In this document: piece by piece, positions 6,987 through 14,337 of the stretch
Layout: each line of letters begins with the position of its first letter
Position numbering within the stretch: the first letter of the stretch is position 1
Source: JBBSZK01 sp964354995
Lineage (GTDB): Archaea; Nanobdellota; Nanobdellia; Pacearchaeales; GW2011-AR1
Assembly (NCBI GenBank): GCA_964354995.1
Contig: CAYHBQ010000006.1
Location: forward strand, 1-30,897
Length of the DNA stretch: 30,897 nucleotides
Direction: 5' to 3'
The notes under the pieces: model-generated
Database searches by the model: none
Seen by the model: the letters and a program-made list of their open reading frames with translations, nothing else
What the model was told of the DNA's origin: nothing
Position numbers and translations under genes: made by a program

Positions 6987-7240
6987 TTCTGTTTTCCCCA
7001 ATTCCAACGCGGGCGTTCACCCATCTTAAGACAGATAACAAGAAGCACAAGCGTTGCAAGAACAAACCACGGAACAACCCCGTAAACCGTATCTCGCGCT
7101 GAACGAGAATGTTCGTCAACATACGCGAACACAAACCCTAAGAAAAGCACATAGGCAAATATAATCAGAAACCCCTGCCAGCTTGAAGGATACCACCCCC
7201 ACCCAAATCGCTTGGCTTTAAACCAATAGCGTCGTTCCAT
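6983..7240 (-). CDS. Small two-helix membrane protein (YGWGW-like N-terminus)
   Basis: This 85-residue protein has a basic aromatic N-terminus (RYWFKAKRFGWGWYPSSWQG), then two membrane helices (about 23-41 and 54-71), and a Trp/Arg-rich tail. I recall similar short proteins annotated as hypothetical in bacteria and archaea, with no known function. The start is firm because the palindromic TTTATAAA at 7262-7269 is centred 25.5 bp before it and equally far from the divergent gene's start. Confidence 0.75.
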   Translation of the reverse strand: MERRYWFKAKRFGWGWYPSSWQGFLIIFAYVLFLGFVFAYVDEHSRSARDTVYGVVPWFVLATLVLLVICLKMGERPRWNWGKQN

Positions 7241-7261
7241 ACTGTCCTAATAAAAGCTACA

Positions 7262-7269
7262 TTTATAAA
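7262..7269. promoter_or_regulatory. Palindromic TATA box centred exactly between two leaderless starts
   Basis: TTTATAAA has its dyad at 7265.5. The leftward ATG begins at 7240 and the rightward ATG at 7291, each 25.5 bp from the dyad. No other TATA candidate has the right spacing for either gene. A single box probably serves both genes. Confidence 0.65.
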
Positions 7270-7290
7270 CCGATGCCCGAGGATGTTTTA

Positions 7291-7812
7291 ATGACGCTCG
7301 TAGAAAAATCACTAGAAAGAATGCTCATGGAAATAGATGCCCATAGTACAACCTCGGTGCAAATAGTCCCAAAAGAGCTCCTGCATCCGAATACACCTGC
7401 ACGATATCGTGCACACTGGTTGCACAACGCACTCGTCGAGTATGCAACAACGCTTCTTCTCGAACAAGAGCCCCGCCTCATTAAGGATAGATTCCACCTA
7501 ACCTCTTATTTTCCTTTGCCCGAACAAGTACTCGGTGCGCTCTGCTTCGACATAGTTCGTTCAATTCATGAGGGAAACGAAGAGACGCCCATAAGTGTGC
7601 AAAGTTTTACCGGAAACAAGGGATACCTCATCCGCGCTCACGCACACTCTTTGTATTGTGTAAATCCTCAAAAAGACTATCCTACAAAAGAACATGACAC
7701 CACCGATGAAGACTTGTGTTACCTCGTACAAGCCATAGACCGATCAGATGATGTCAACGTCGCATTTGAGCGCTATCGACAAGCATCCTCGTTTCAAGTA
7801 CTCATCAAGTAA
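7291..7812 (+). CDS. Unknown soluble protein, 173 residues
   Basis: No family is recognised. The protein is mixed alpha/beta in appearance, without signal or membrane segments. An N-terminal amphipathic helix (LVEKSLERMLMEIDAHS) is followed by a His/Leu-rich middle (RYRAHWLHNALVEYATTLLLEQ) and an acidic C-terminal third with C126 and C145. The ATG at 7273 also opens the frame, but it would lie only 8 bp from the TATA centre, upstream of transcription start. The ATG at 7291 is 25.5 bp away and is therefore the better start. The gene ends just before the tRNA-Ala(CGC) on the other strand. Confidence 0.65.
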   Translation: MTLVEKSLERMLMEIDAHSTTSVQIVPKELLHPNTPARYRAHWLHNALVEYATTLLLEQEPRLIKDRFHLTSYFPLPEQVLGALCFDIVRSIHEGNEETPISVQSFTGNKGYLIRAHAHSLYCVNPQKDYPTKEHDTTDEDLCYLVQAIDRSDDVNVAFERYRQASSFQVLIK

Positions 7813-7829
7813 CGCGATACCTGATAGGA

Positions 7830-7900
7830 TGGACGTGTCGGGAATTGAACCCAAGTCTCACCGACGCGAACGGTGTATACTACCACTGTACTACACGCCC
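7830..7900 (-). tRNA. tRNA-Ala(CGC)
   Basis: The 71 nt cloverleaf has acceptor GGGCGTG/CACGTCC, again with G3-U70, D-stem GTAC/GTAT, anticodon stem CACCG/CGGTG with loop TTCGCGT (anticodon CGC), T-stem TTGGG/CCCGA with a canonical TTCAATT loop, and discriminator A. CCA is not encoded. A TTAAATA box at about 7920-7926 lies about 23 bp upstream. It is the second alanine isoacceptor within 1.1 kb on the same strand. Confidence 0.93.
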
Positions 7901-7978
7901 AACGTTGTATAATAAACTCTTAAATAAATACTATATAAAATGTCCGTTTATTAATCAATTAAAAAAGATTCAGTGCGT

Positions 7979-8281
7979 TTACTTCCTCGCCGCCCTAACA
8001 ATTTCTCCAACCGCCTTTGTTTCTTCAGGACCTATCAGAGCAGCTAATCCCTGTCTTTGCTCAGATAAATCAAGATTTTTAATTTCAGCTACATAATCGT
8101 CCCCGTTACGTCTTGCGTCAGCATCACTATCATATACAGGAGCACAGGTTACGACGGGGCGAAAATTACGTTCAAGAGGCATACAAACAACATAGCCATA
8201 TTTACCGGTTCGAGTATCTCCATAAGATTGAACTACAACCTCGTTAGCTTGAATAGTCAAGGCAGTTAGCAATGAAGTCAT
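7979..8281 (-). CDS. Unknown protein, 100 residues
   Basis: No family is recognised. The protein begins with a short hydrophobic segment (TSLLTALTIQA), then a beta-rich part (EVVVQSYGDTRTGKYGYVVCMPLE) and an acidic helical C-terminal half (AEIKNLDLSEQRQGLAALIGPEETKAVGEIVRAARK). A TATA element (TTATAAAT, 8305-8312) centred about 27 bp upstream supports this ATG and suggests a leaderless mRNA. It diverges from groES, and the two promoters share the 8282-8370 interval. Confidence 0.6.
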   Translation of the reverse strand: MTSLLTALTIQANEVVVQSYGDTRTGKYGYVVCMPLERNFRPVVTCAPVYDSDADARRNGDDYVAEIKNLDLSEQRQGLAALIGPEETKAVGEIVRAARK

Positions 8282-8341
8282 GGTACAAAAAGAAAATTTT
8301 TAACTTATAAATATATGGATAAAAACCGAGCCATCGAAATC

Positions 8342-8347
8342 TTTAAA
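8342..8347 (+). promoter_or_regulatory. TATA box of the groES operon
   Basis: TTTAAA is centred 26.5 bp before the groES ATG at 8371, giving a leaderless transcript. No CIRCE-like inverted repeat is seen in 8282-8370, so bacterial HrcA-type control is unlikely. Confidence 0.6.
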
Positions 8348-8370
8348 AGTTCCTCTTTTTGTAGAAAACC

Positions 8371-8643
8371 ATGACAATCGTACCTCTAGGAGAACGCGTC
8401 TTACTACGACCGATACAACGCGAAGAAAAAACAAAATCAGGCATTTACTTGCCGAAAGACACCGATAAAGACAAGAAAGAAGGCATTGTAGAATCCGTCG
8501 GTCACGACAAAGATAACCGTCCCTTGCCCCTAAAGAAAGGAGATCATGTTATGTACGGCGGATACAGTAACGAAGAATTTGAGATTAACGGCGAAACGTT
8601 TATATTCGTGGACTTTAAGGACGTCCTAGCGAAGATTGAATAA
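8371..8643 (+). CDS. groES: GroES co-chaperonin (Cpn10)
   Basis: This 90-residue group I co-chaperonin forms the lid on GroEL. It opens with the standard IVPLGERVLLRPI strand. The mobile loop region is EEKTKSGIYLP, ending with the hydrophobic IYLP that contacts GroEL apical domains. The GDHVMYGGYSNEEFEINGETFIFV and DVLAKIE strands follow. Length is close to the usual 94-97. It is the first gene of the operon groES, unknown gene, groEL. Group I chaperonins are uncommon in archaea, being known mainly in Methanosarcina and some DPANN genomes, and suggest transfer from bacteria. Confidence 0.93.
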   Translation: MTIVPLGERVLLRPIQREEKTKSGIYLPKDTDKDKKEGIVESVGHDKDNRPLPLKKGDHVMYGGYSNEEFEINGETFIFVDFKDVLAKIE

Positions 8644-8644
8644 C

Positions 8645-8974
8645 ATGATTGAAATACAAAAAGCTCGACTAACGAACGAATCTGATTTAGAAAAGCGAAC
8701 AGACTGTCGCGTAGAAACTTATTCCTTGGGGCCCGCTAAATATATGGGGATTCACACAAATGAGAAAGGAACGTATCATATGTTTTTGGGAGAGGGAGTT
8801 TATAGCGATACAATGGCTCTAACAAGCATCCCTCAAGGAAGAATAAGCGTTGTAGACGGTGAAGTACGAGGGAAAGAAGAGTCTGATCCCATAATCGAAA
8901 CAGTTCAAAAAAGGGCGTCACCCCTCTTATATCAACTACTTAGGAGTATCTTCGAGGAAAAACCAAGACAATGA
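8645..8974 (+). CDS. Unknown 109-residue protein encoded between groES and groEL
   Basis: The ATG at 8645 follows the groES stop by one base, and the stop overlaps the groEL start by four bases (ATGA, 8971-8974), so the gene is tightly embedded in the operon. No family is recognised. The N-terminal half looks like beta-strands (CRVETYSLGPAKYMGIHTNEKGTYHMF), then a short SIPQGRISVVDGEV segment and a C-terminal helix (IIETVQKRASPLLYQLLRSIFEEK). Arg is often AGA or AGG here, while groEL favours CGN. A role connected to chaperonin assembly or client delivery is a guess from position alone. Confidence 0.68.
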   Translation: MIEIQKARLTNESDLEKRTDCRVETYSLGPAKYMGIHTNEKGTYHMFLGEGVYSDTMALTSIPQGRISVVDGEVRGKEESDPIIETVQKRASPLLYQLLRSIFEEKPRQ

Positions 8975-9540
8975 CATCCAAACAAATCATATTCAACGAA
9001 GAAGCCCGCAGAGCATTGCAACGGGGCATTGACAAAGTAGCCAACATCGTCAAAGTTACCCTTGGTCCGCGCGGAAGAACCGTCATTCTGGATAAACCGA
9101 CCTCCCCGTTAGTTTCAAACGATGGCGTGACGATTGCTAAAGAAATTGAACTCAAAGATAAATTTGAAAACATCGGTGCTAAGCTTATGAAAGAGGTTGC
9201 TTCGCAAACCCAAGATAAAGCAGGAGACGGCACTACAACGGCCACCGTGCTTGCACAAACCATGATTTCAGAAGGCCTCAAAAACATCGCGGCAGGAGCG
9301 AATCCGGTTGAAATAAAACGAGGTATTGAGCTTGCAACCGAACACGTTGTACAGTACATTAAATCCCAATCGTCCGATGTTAAAGACAAGCAACGTATCG
9401 CACAAGTCGCAACGATTTCGGCCAACAATGACGAACACATTGGAAAGCTCATCGCAGAAGCCATGGAAAAGGTAGGTTCGCGAGGAGTGATAACGGTCGA
9501 AGAATCACAAACGCTTGAAACATCACTTGATCTTGTCTAA
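8971..9540 (+). CDS. groEL: GroEL N-terminal fragment (equatorial and intermediate parts), ended by in-frame TAA
   Basis: These 189 residues match the first third of group I chaperonin: LGPRGRTVILDK (nucleotide loop), NDGVTIAKEI, and the ATP/Mg motif GDGTTT. The intermediate-domain segment GVITVEESQTLETSLDLV ends it. The next codon is TAA where other GroELs have Glu (E. coli E191 in VVEGMQFDRGY). The downstream gene at 9544 continues in the same frame without any loss of residues, so the disruption is a single GAA to TAA change. The fragment alone lacks the apical domain and cannot fold clients. Its start overlaps the upstream unknown gene (ATGA). Confidence 0.88.
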   Translation: MTSKQIIFNEEARRALQRGIDKVANIVKVTLGPRGRTVILDKPTSPLVSNDGVTIAKEIELKDKFENIGAKLMKEVASQTQDKAGDGTTTATVLAQTMISEGLKNIAAGANPVEIKRGIELATEHVVQYIKSQSSDVKDKQRIAQVATISANNDEHIGKLIAEAMEKVGSRGVITVEESQTLETSLDLV

Positions 9541-9546
9541 GGTATG
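9538..9546 (+). other. Stop-start junction inside groEL (TAAGGTATG)
   Basis: The stop TAA (9538-9540), one Gly codon and an ATG (9544-9546) fall in one frame. Conserved sequence on both sides continues without a gap (DLV - stop - GMQLDRGYLSPY). The three-base gap between stop and ATG would permit re-initiation by a terminating ribosome. TAA is an ordinary terminator elsewhere in the window, so the code is not changed. Confidence 0.9.
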
Positions 9547-10581
9547 CAGCTTGACCGAGGATACTTGAGCCCGTATATGGCAACCGATCATGAAAAAATG
9601 GAAGGCTCCTACGAAAACGCCTACATCCTTATTACCGATCAAAAGATAGCTAAAATGAAGGACCTCCTTCCCGTACTCGAAAGCTGTGCACAAGAAAGCA
9701 AACCACTCTTTATCATAGCAGAAGACGTCGAAGGCGAAGCGTTAACGGCACTCGTAATTAACGCCATTCGAGGCGCGCTCAAGGTGTGTGCCATTAAAGC
9801 GCCCGGATTTGGAGATGAAAAAAAGGAGATACTTGAAGACATTGCTATTCTCACGGGTGCACGCGTGCTCTCAGAAGAAAAGGGCGACAAGCTCGAAGAC
9901 CTTGACCCCACCTATTTAGGGCATGCTAAAAAAATAAAAGTCGACAAAGACATGACTACGATTATTCAAGGCGCAGGCAACCCGCAGGCATTAGCAAAAC
10001 GTATTGCACAACTTGAAGCACAAATAAAAGAAGCCGATATGAATTACAAACGCGAAGAACTACAAAAACGTCTCGCCAAGTTGAGTGGAGGCGTAGCCGT
10101 CATTAACGTAGGTGCCGCGACCGAAACCGAACTCAAAGAAAAGAAACTCCGCATTGACGACGCATTACACGCCACCAAAGCAGCCGTTGAAGAGGGTGTT
10201 GTAACCGGCGGAGGTATGACGCTTTTCAGAGCCATCAAGACTCTTGAAGCACACATATTACCGGGAGAGCAAGCCATCGGCGCGAATATTGTTAAGCGAG
10301 CACTCGAAGAACCATTACGAATGATTGCATTTAACGCAGGCAAAGACGGCTCAGAAGTAATTGCGACAATTAAATCTCACACGGGTGAAAATATAGGATT
10401 TAACGCCAAAACCAATGTCTATGAGGACCTTGTCAAATCGGGTGTCATCGACCCTACAAAGGTAGTCAGAACTGGACTCCAAAACGCCGCAAGCATTGCC
10501 GCCATGGTCATCACCACCGAAGGTCTCGTCGCCGACTTTGATGACGAAAAAGACGAAAAGACGCCCCAGATTATAATCTAG
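9544..10581 (+). CDS. groEL: GroEL C-terminal fragment (apical, second intermediate and equatorial parts)
   Basis: These 345 residues start at the Met equivalent to E. coli GroEL M193. The apical domain comes first (MQLDRGYLSPYMATDHE, then FIIAEDVEGEAL and IKAPGFGDEKKEIL). The descending intermediate segment with the catalytic Asp region follows (LRIDDALHATKAAVEEGVVTGGG; Asp equivalent to D398). The second equatorial part is last (NVYEDLVKSGVIDPTKVVRTGLQNAASIAAMVITTEGLV). The tail ends TPQIII without the GGM repeat. No other lesion is seen, so purifying selection appears recent or continuing. It may be made as a separate subunit by re-initiation, joined to the first fragment by readthrough, or be a sequencing artefact. 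Confidence 0.88.
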   Translation: MQLDRGYLSPYMATDHEKMEGSYENAYILITDQKIAKMKDLLPVLESCAQESKPLFIIAEDVEGEALTALVINAIRGALKVCAIKAPGFGDEKKEILEDIAILTGARVLSEEKGDKLEDLDPTYLGHAKKIKVDKDMTTIIQGAGNPQALAKRIAQLEAQIKEADMNYKREELQKRLAKLSGGVAVINVGAATETELKEKKLRIDDALHATKAAVEEGVVTGGGMTLFRAIKTLEAHILPGEQAIGANIVKRALEEPLRMIAFNAGKDGSEVIATIKSHTGENIGFNAKTNVYEDLVKSGVIDPTKVVRTGLQNAASIAAMVITTEGLVADFDDEKDEKTPQIII

Positions 10582-10642
10582 TTATTTTCTGTCACTACTT
10601 ACAAATGCAAACAATTATATACTTGCTTTGAGTGTAGAAAAT

Positions 10643-10795
10643 ATGCATAAATTATCAAAATCGCACAAGGCGCATAAAGCGCAAAAAATCGAACAAGAAA
10701 AAAAAGAAAGTCTCTTTGGTGAAGGAGATATTATGTCGTTATACAAACAGCTCCGCCAAGGAAATCGTTCCACGTACACCTCTCTGAATTCTTAA
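10643..10795 (+). CDS. 50-residue charged micro-protein
   Basis: The ORF starts with His/Lys-rich helix (HKLSKSHKAHKAQKIEQEKKE), then SLFGEGDIMSLYKQLRQGNRSTYTSLNS. A TATA box (TTATATAC, 10615-10622) is centred 25 bp before the ATG, which supports a real leaderless gene. No family is recognised. A GAAGGAG sequence seven bases before the internal ATG (codon 31) is probably chance. It lies alone between groEL and rpiB, each with its own promoter signals. Confidence 0.5.
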   Translation: MHKLSKSHKAHKAQKIEQEKKESLFGEGDIMSLYKQLRQGNRSTYTSLNS

Positions 10796-10838
10796 ACGCT
10801 AAAGGTAATCTTTAAATGTGTACGTGCTCTCCAAAGAC

Positions 10839-11303
10839 ATGCAAAAACAAGTGATTTATCTCGGCGCGGATCACGCAGGATTCGAACTTAAGGAACAACT
10901 CAAGCAGTATTTGCAGAAAAAAGGCCACGAAGTATACGATGAAGGTGCCCATGTACTTGACAAAACAGACGACTACCCTGATTTTGCTATCAAAGTCTCA
11001 CGAGAGGTCTCAGAAAACTCTGAAGCCAAGGGAATTATATGTTGCGGAACCGCACAAGGCATGTGCATAGCAGCCAATAAAGTCTCTGCCGTACGTGCAG
11101 TCGCTCCCTCCACTATCAAGGAAGCACAATTAACACGATCGCATAACAACGCTAACGTACTCTGCCTTGCAGGATGGTCTATAACGCTCGCGCGAGCAAA
11201 ACGACTCGTCGACGCATGGTTAAGTACGCAATTTAGTAACGAACCTCGTCACGTCCGACGCCTTAAGAAAATTGCGGACCTTGATGCACACCGAGGTGTG
11301 TAA
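10839..11303 (+). CDS. rpiB: Ribose-5-phosphate isomerase B
   Basis: This 154-residue RpiB/LacAB-family enzyme interconverts ribose 5-phosphate and ribulose 5-phosphate in the non-oxidative pentose phosphate pathway. Visible motifs are YLGADHAGFELK (D11, H12), the catalytic Cys C69 in CCGTAQGMCIAANK, and SHNNANVLCLAG (H102, N103). The ATG at 10839 is chosen over the GTG at 10818, because TTTAAA at 10811-10816 is centred 25.5 bp before it and overlaps the region just upstream of GTG. It overlaps the GNAT gene by one base (TAATG). Most archaea use RpiA, so this bacterial-type isozyme is notable. Confidence 0.92.
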   Translation: MQKQVIYLGADHAGFELKEQLKQYLQKKGHEVYDEGAHVLDKTDDYPDFAIKVSREVSENSEAKGIICCGTAQGMCIAANKVSAVRAVAPSTIKEAQLTRSHNNANVLCLAGWSITLARAKRLVDAWLSTQFSNEPRHVRRLKKIADLDAHRGV

Positions 11304-11743
11304 TGACCATAGCTATCAGTCAAGCAACACACAAAGAATGTGAAGAATGTTATAGACTAAGCGCAGTTCCGGAGCTTGCAACACCCTTTCACGAACCTCC
11401 TCCCCTTTTCTGGTTTCAAAACATTGTCAAAGAAAAACAAATTTTACTCGTAGCAAAAGACAATAAGAAGATAGTAGGGTTTAGAATGGGCGAACGCATC
11501 GCAGGTAATTGGGCAATTGCCCATTTAATGATGGTCCACAAAGAGTACAGAAAAAAAGGCGTAGGCACACTTCTCATTGAAGCATTTGAGAAAGAATGTA
11601 AACGACGCAAGATGCACGGCATCATGACCTATGTCTACAAGGATAACAATACCGTAGACTTTTTCAAGAAAAAAGGATATATACTAGGTTCAACTGTTAT
11701 AGAGGCAGTCAAACCCCTTGACGAACATGGAAAGATCACATGA
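11303..11743 (+). CDS. GNAT-family N-acetyltransferase
   Basis: This 146-residue protein has the GNAT fold. The acetyl-CoA pyrophosphate loop is RKKGVGTLLIEAFE, following strand 4 IAHLMMVHKEY. The terminal motif is NNTVDFFKKKGYILGSTVIEAVKPL, with the usual N-x-x-x-x-F-y-x-k-x-G-F pattern. The N-terminal part holds C13 and C16. The substrate is not predictable. It sits between two pentose phosphate enzymes, with start overlapping the rpiB stop and end overlapping the rpe start (ATGA), so it is part of a three-gene operon. Confidence 0.85.
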   Translation: MTIAISQATHKECEECYRLSAVPELATPFHEPPPLFWFQNIVKEKQILLVAKDNKKIVGFRMGERIAGNWAIAHLMMVHKEYRKKGVGTLLIEAFEKECKRRKMHGIMTYVYKDNNTVDFFKKKGYILGSTVIEAVKPLDEHGKIT

Positions 11744-12369
11744 AATTGGCAATTATTCCCTCAATAATCGCACGTTCACAAAAAGAACTCGAAGAACGAA
11801 CACATAAATTGAGTTTCATAAAACCCACTTATATGCATCTCGATGTCATGGACGGCACATTCGTTAAACGCACTTCGCTTGAATTTCCTTTTATTGTGCC
11901 TAAATCATACGCCTGTGAAGCACACCTTATGGTGCGCAACCCCAAAGGATGGCTTGTCAAAAACCATGCACAAATAGACTCGTTCATAGTCCACTACGAA
12001 TCAGAAACGCACCTGCACGAATGCATTAAACTCGCAAAACACTACAAGAAAAAAATCGGAGTGGCGCTCAATCCAGAAACCGATGATGAAGACAGTACAC
12101 AATACCTCAAACTCATTGATAAGGTGCTCATTATGACCGTTCATCCGGGTAAATATGGCTCTCCGTTTCTTCCTGAAATGCTCGAAAAAATACGGCATAT
12201 ACGAAAACTCGCTCCAAAACTAGATATTGAAGTAGATGGAGGCGTTACGCCCGAAACCTTGAAGTTATGTAAACACGCAGGAGCCAATCAATTCGTCATC
12301 GGCTCGTTTCTGCAAAACGCCTCCGATATAAAGGTCGCGTGGAATAAATTAAAAAATTCACTCGTGTAA
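11740..12369 (+). CDS. rpe: Ribulose-phosphate 3-epimerase
   Basis: This 209-residue TIM barrel interconverts ribulose 5-phosphate and xylulose 5-phosphate. It has the metal/catalytic motif YMHLDVMDGTFV (H33, D35), AHLMVRNP (H62), GVALNPETD, the phosphate-loop strand LIMTVHPGKYGSPF and IEVDGGV near the C-terminus. The usual SILSADF opening is IPSIIARSQ here, which is divergent but keeps the Ser. It is the last gene of the rpiB-GNAT-rpe operon. Its 3' end overlaps the 3' end of the convergent coiled-coil gene by 12 bases. Confidence 0.9.
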   Translation: MKLAIIPSIIARSQKELEERTHKLSFIKPTYMHLDVMDGTFVKRTSLEFPFIVPKSYACEAHLMVRNPKGWLVKNHAQIDSFIVHYESETHLHECIKLAKHYKKKIGVALNPETDDEDSTQYLKLIDKVLIMTVHPGKYGSPFLPEMLEKIRHIRKLAPKLDIEVDGGVTPETLKLCKHAGANQFVIGSFLQNASDIKVAWNKLKNSLV

Positions 12370-12858
12370 CAATGACTTCCGCATTTTAAGGATAATACCT
12401 TGGCCAATCTTATTGAGGGTATGCAAACTATAACGCAACGATTCCATAACGTCAACAGGATTATCTTTTTTCAGTTCTTCAAAGAGAACAAAAATCTGCT
12501 TTTCAAACGCAACAAATTGCTTTATATCCCGTGAAAACTGTTCAATGTCAAGATAGAGTGCACTTGACAAAGGATCAAATTTCGCTCGGCTCTTTTTTAA
12601 CGTTTTTATCGCTTTATCAACAACCGCAGAAGAGGTGTTTACCTCTAATTTTTTCCTCCATGCACCATACAATTTTAAATTTTTTTCAATACAGCTCACC
12701 GTTCTATCAAAATACTCAACTTTCTTTTTAAAAAGTAAATCTCTACGAGCAGATTGCGCCGCTATTTTCTGATTTACATAATTACTGATGATTGCACCTA
12801 CAACGACCCCAAACATACCGATAAGGGTAGTCGTAAGTGCAGCAGGTATTTCGACCAT
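12358..12858 (-). CDS. Single-TM, helical coiled-coil protein of unknown function
   Basis: This 166-residue protein has one N-terminal membrane helix (about 7-26), then long Lys/Glu-rich helices (about 30-160). It resembles widespread small bacterial and archaeal hypothetical proteins with an N-terminal anchor and cytoplasmic coiled coil, but I cannot name a family. TTTTAA at 12881-12886 is centred 25.5 bp upstream, so the start is well supported and the mRNA probably leaderless. Confidence 0.7.
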   Translation of the reverse strand: MVEIPAALTTTLIGMFGVVVGAIISNYVNQKIAAQSARRDLLFKKKVEYFDRTVSCIEKNLKLYGAWRKKLEVNTSSAVVDKAIKTLKKSRAKFDPLSSALYLDIEQFSRDIKQFVAFEKQIFVLFEELKKDNPVDVMESLRYSLHTLNKIGQGIILKMRKSLLHE

Positions 12859-12960
12859 ACTAAATTCTCAAAAAGTAGAGTTAAAAGCTTTATTGCAATG
12901 CTAACCTGCTACAATTCCAGAAAATCTATCTGCCAAGTACGCTTCTTCAAAAGAACCTTT

Positions 12961-14337
12961 TTAAGACTTTCTGACCAATGCTTTTCCCAGCGTATTGCAT
13001 CTCACACAAAGCTCGGAACCGTCTAAATCACGTACAAGATGCGCTTTGTCGGCAAAGGACCCGCACTTGGAGCATTGACGCAAACAAGATGTACATCCCT
13101 CGCTTCCCGTCGCGTAATTAACTCGAAGGTGCGTCTTACATACATCTTTCCAACACACCGTACAACGAGAAACACAGCGCTTGCAAAGTTTGCGCGCGCA
13201 TTGCGCACACGTCTTTTTCATGCAGAGCGCGCACATGCCCCGCTCGCAGGTGCGACAGCTGTCAAAGCAGTTAGCACAAAGAACGTGTGCCGAACCACAC
13301 AAAAAAAGTTCCTGAATAGCCCGCGCACACTGCTCGCAGGATACGGGGGTTTCAAAATCATTCTTTAACGGATTATAACTCACCACCACACTACGTGAAA
13401 CGTCCTTATTTTTAAGAGTAAGAGTAAACATAAAAATGGGATAATACACAAGCGTCGTGCTCACCAGTTTATTAGAAACATTAAGCGAATGTTTAAACTC
13501 CTCGTCACGTACAAAGAACTCTTGTTCTTCGGTTAGTTTTGATTCGAAGTGTGCATCCTCAAGTAACCGAAGCGTTTCCACAAGCTTGTCTCTTCGTTGA
13601 GCCATAGATGCCGAAAGCGGACTTGCCTTGTCTAGCGCGGACAATTGTTCTCGTATCTTCGCATGTGTATGTTCCTTTTCACGTAACTGAGAACCATAAT
13701 GTTCCTTAATACGATTTGTCTCCCGCGCAATTTTCTCAGTAAGCACGTTTGAAATTTCTTCAACACGCGGAGCAATTAATAATTTAAGGGCATCTTTCGC
13801 ACAGCCATACGAAGTTTTCACATCAATCGCACCTAAATCTTTTGGATTACCTTGCTCGTACGAATACTGTTCAAGCGAAAATGGAACAACCGCGCCATCG
13901 CGCACCGCCACGGTATTCATAACTTGTTCTTTTTCATTAAGATACTGTAACGTTGTGCTAAAAGAAAAGAGATACAACGGATTATAAACAGGTTTCTTAG
14001 TCAATGAAACAAGTTCACATTGTTTAAAAGAAAACGAACGCTTAAACGCAGCAAGATAATCCTGATCAAAAACTAACTTAATGAGTGCAGTCTGCCCGCG
14101 TTGTTCAAGATAGCCCATCATAGTTTTAAGCAAGAAACTTCCGCGAGAAAGCAGCTCTTCGTTGCTCGAAGCAGATTCAAACGAAATGCGATACGGCCCT
14201 AGTTTTCCATACGCCGATTCAAAATCAGCAGGCACGCCAGAGACCACAAGATGTTTTCCATCTGCAACGACAACGCAGCCAAGGTTGACGAAAAAAGACT
14301 CGGCAAACTTCTTCAAATCAGAAAGCGCATTATCCAT
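12961..14337 (-). CDS. Cys-rich zinc-cluster protein partnered with the SNF2 ATPase
   Basis: This 458-residue protein is coded directly after the SNF2 gene. Its ATG at 14337 overlaps that gene's end by eight bases, and a longer upstream reading would run deep into it. The N-terminal part (1-200) is mixed alpha/beta and unrecognised. Residues about 205-285 form a charged coiled coil. Residues 334-447 hold 22 Cys, mostly as C-x2-C pairs separated by 5-9 residues, plus His, resembling stacked treble-clef or RING-like zinc sites. Such a module could bind nucleic acid or protein partners. Coupling to a DNA translocase suggests a complex (inference). No enzymatic motif is seen. Confidence 0.78.
   Translation of the reverse strand: MDNALSDLKKFAESFFVNLGCVVVADGKHLVVSGVPADFESAYGKLGPYRISFESASSNEELLSRGSFLLKTMMGYLEQRGQTALIKLVFDQDYLAAFKRSFSFKQCELVSLTKKPVYNPLYLFSFSTTLQYLNEKEQVMNTVAVRDGAVVPFSLEQYSYEQGNPKDLGAIDVKTSYGCAKDALKLLIAPRVEEISNVLTEKIARETNRIKEHYGSQLREKEHTHAKIREQLSALDKASPLSASMAQRRDKLVETLRLLEDAHFESKLTEEQEFFVRDEEFKHSLNVSNKLVSTTLVYYPIFMFTLTLKNKDVSRSVVVSYNPLKNDFETPVSCEQCARAIQELFLCGSAHVLCANCFDSCRTCERGMCALCMKKTCAQCARKLCKRCVSRCTVCWKDVCKTHLRVNYATGSEGCTSCLRQCSKCGSFADKAHLVRDLDGSELCVRCNTLGKALVRKS

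Noticed and set aside
7845..8096. 83-residue ORF across tRNA-Ala(CGC)
   Set aside because: It runs over a perfect cloverleaf and the AT-rich promoter on the other strand.
8282..8370. CIRCE-like heat-shock operator before groES
   Set aside because: No nine-base inverted repeat with a nine-base spacer is seen.
9538..9540. Genetic code change or selenocysteine/pyrrolysine at the groEL TAA
   Set aside because: TAA ends many other genes here (tkt, rpiB, pgi region), and known Sec and Pyl use TGA and TAG. No local recoding signal was recognised.
12859..12960. Small RNA or gene between the two leftward genes
   Set aside because: Only promoter-like AT-rich sequence and no cloverleaf or convincing ORF.
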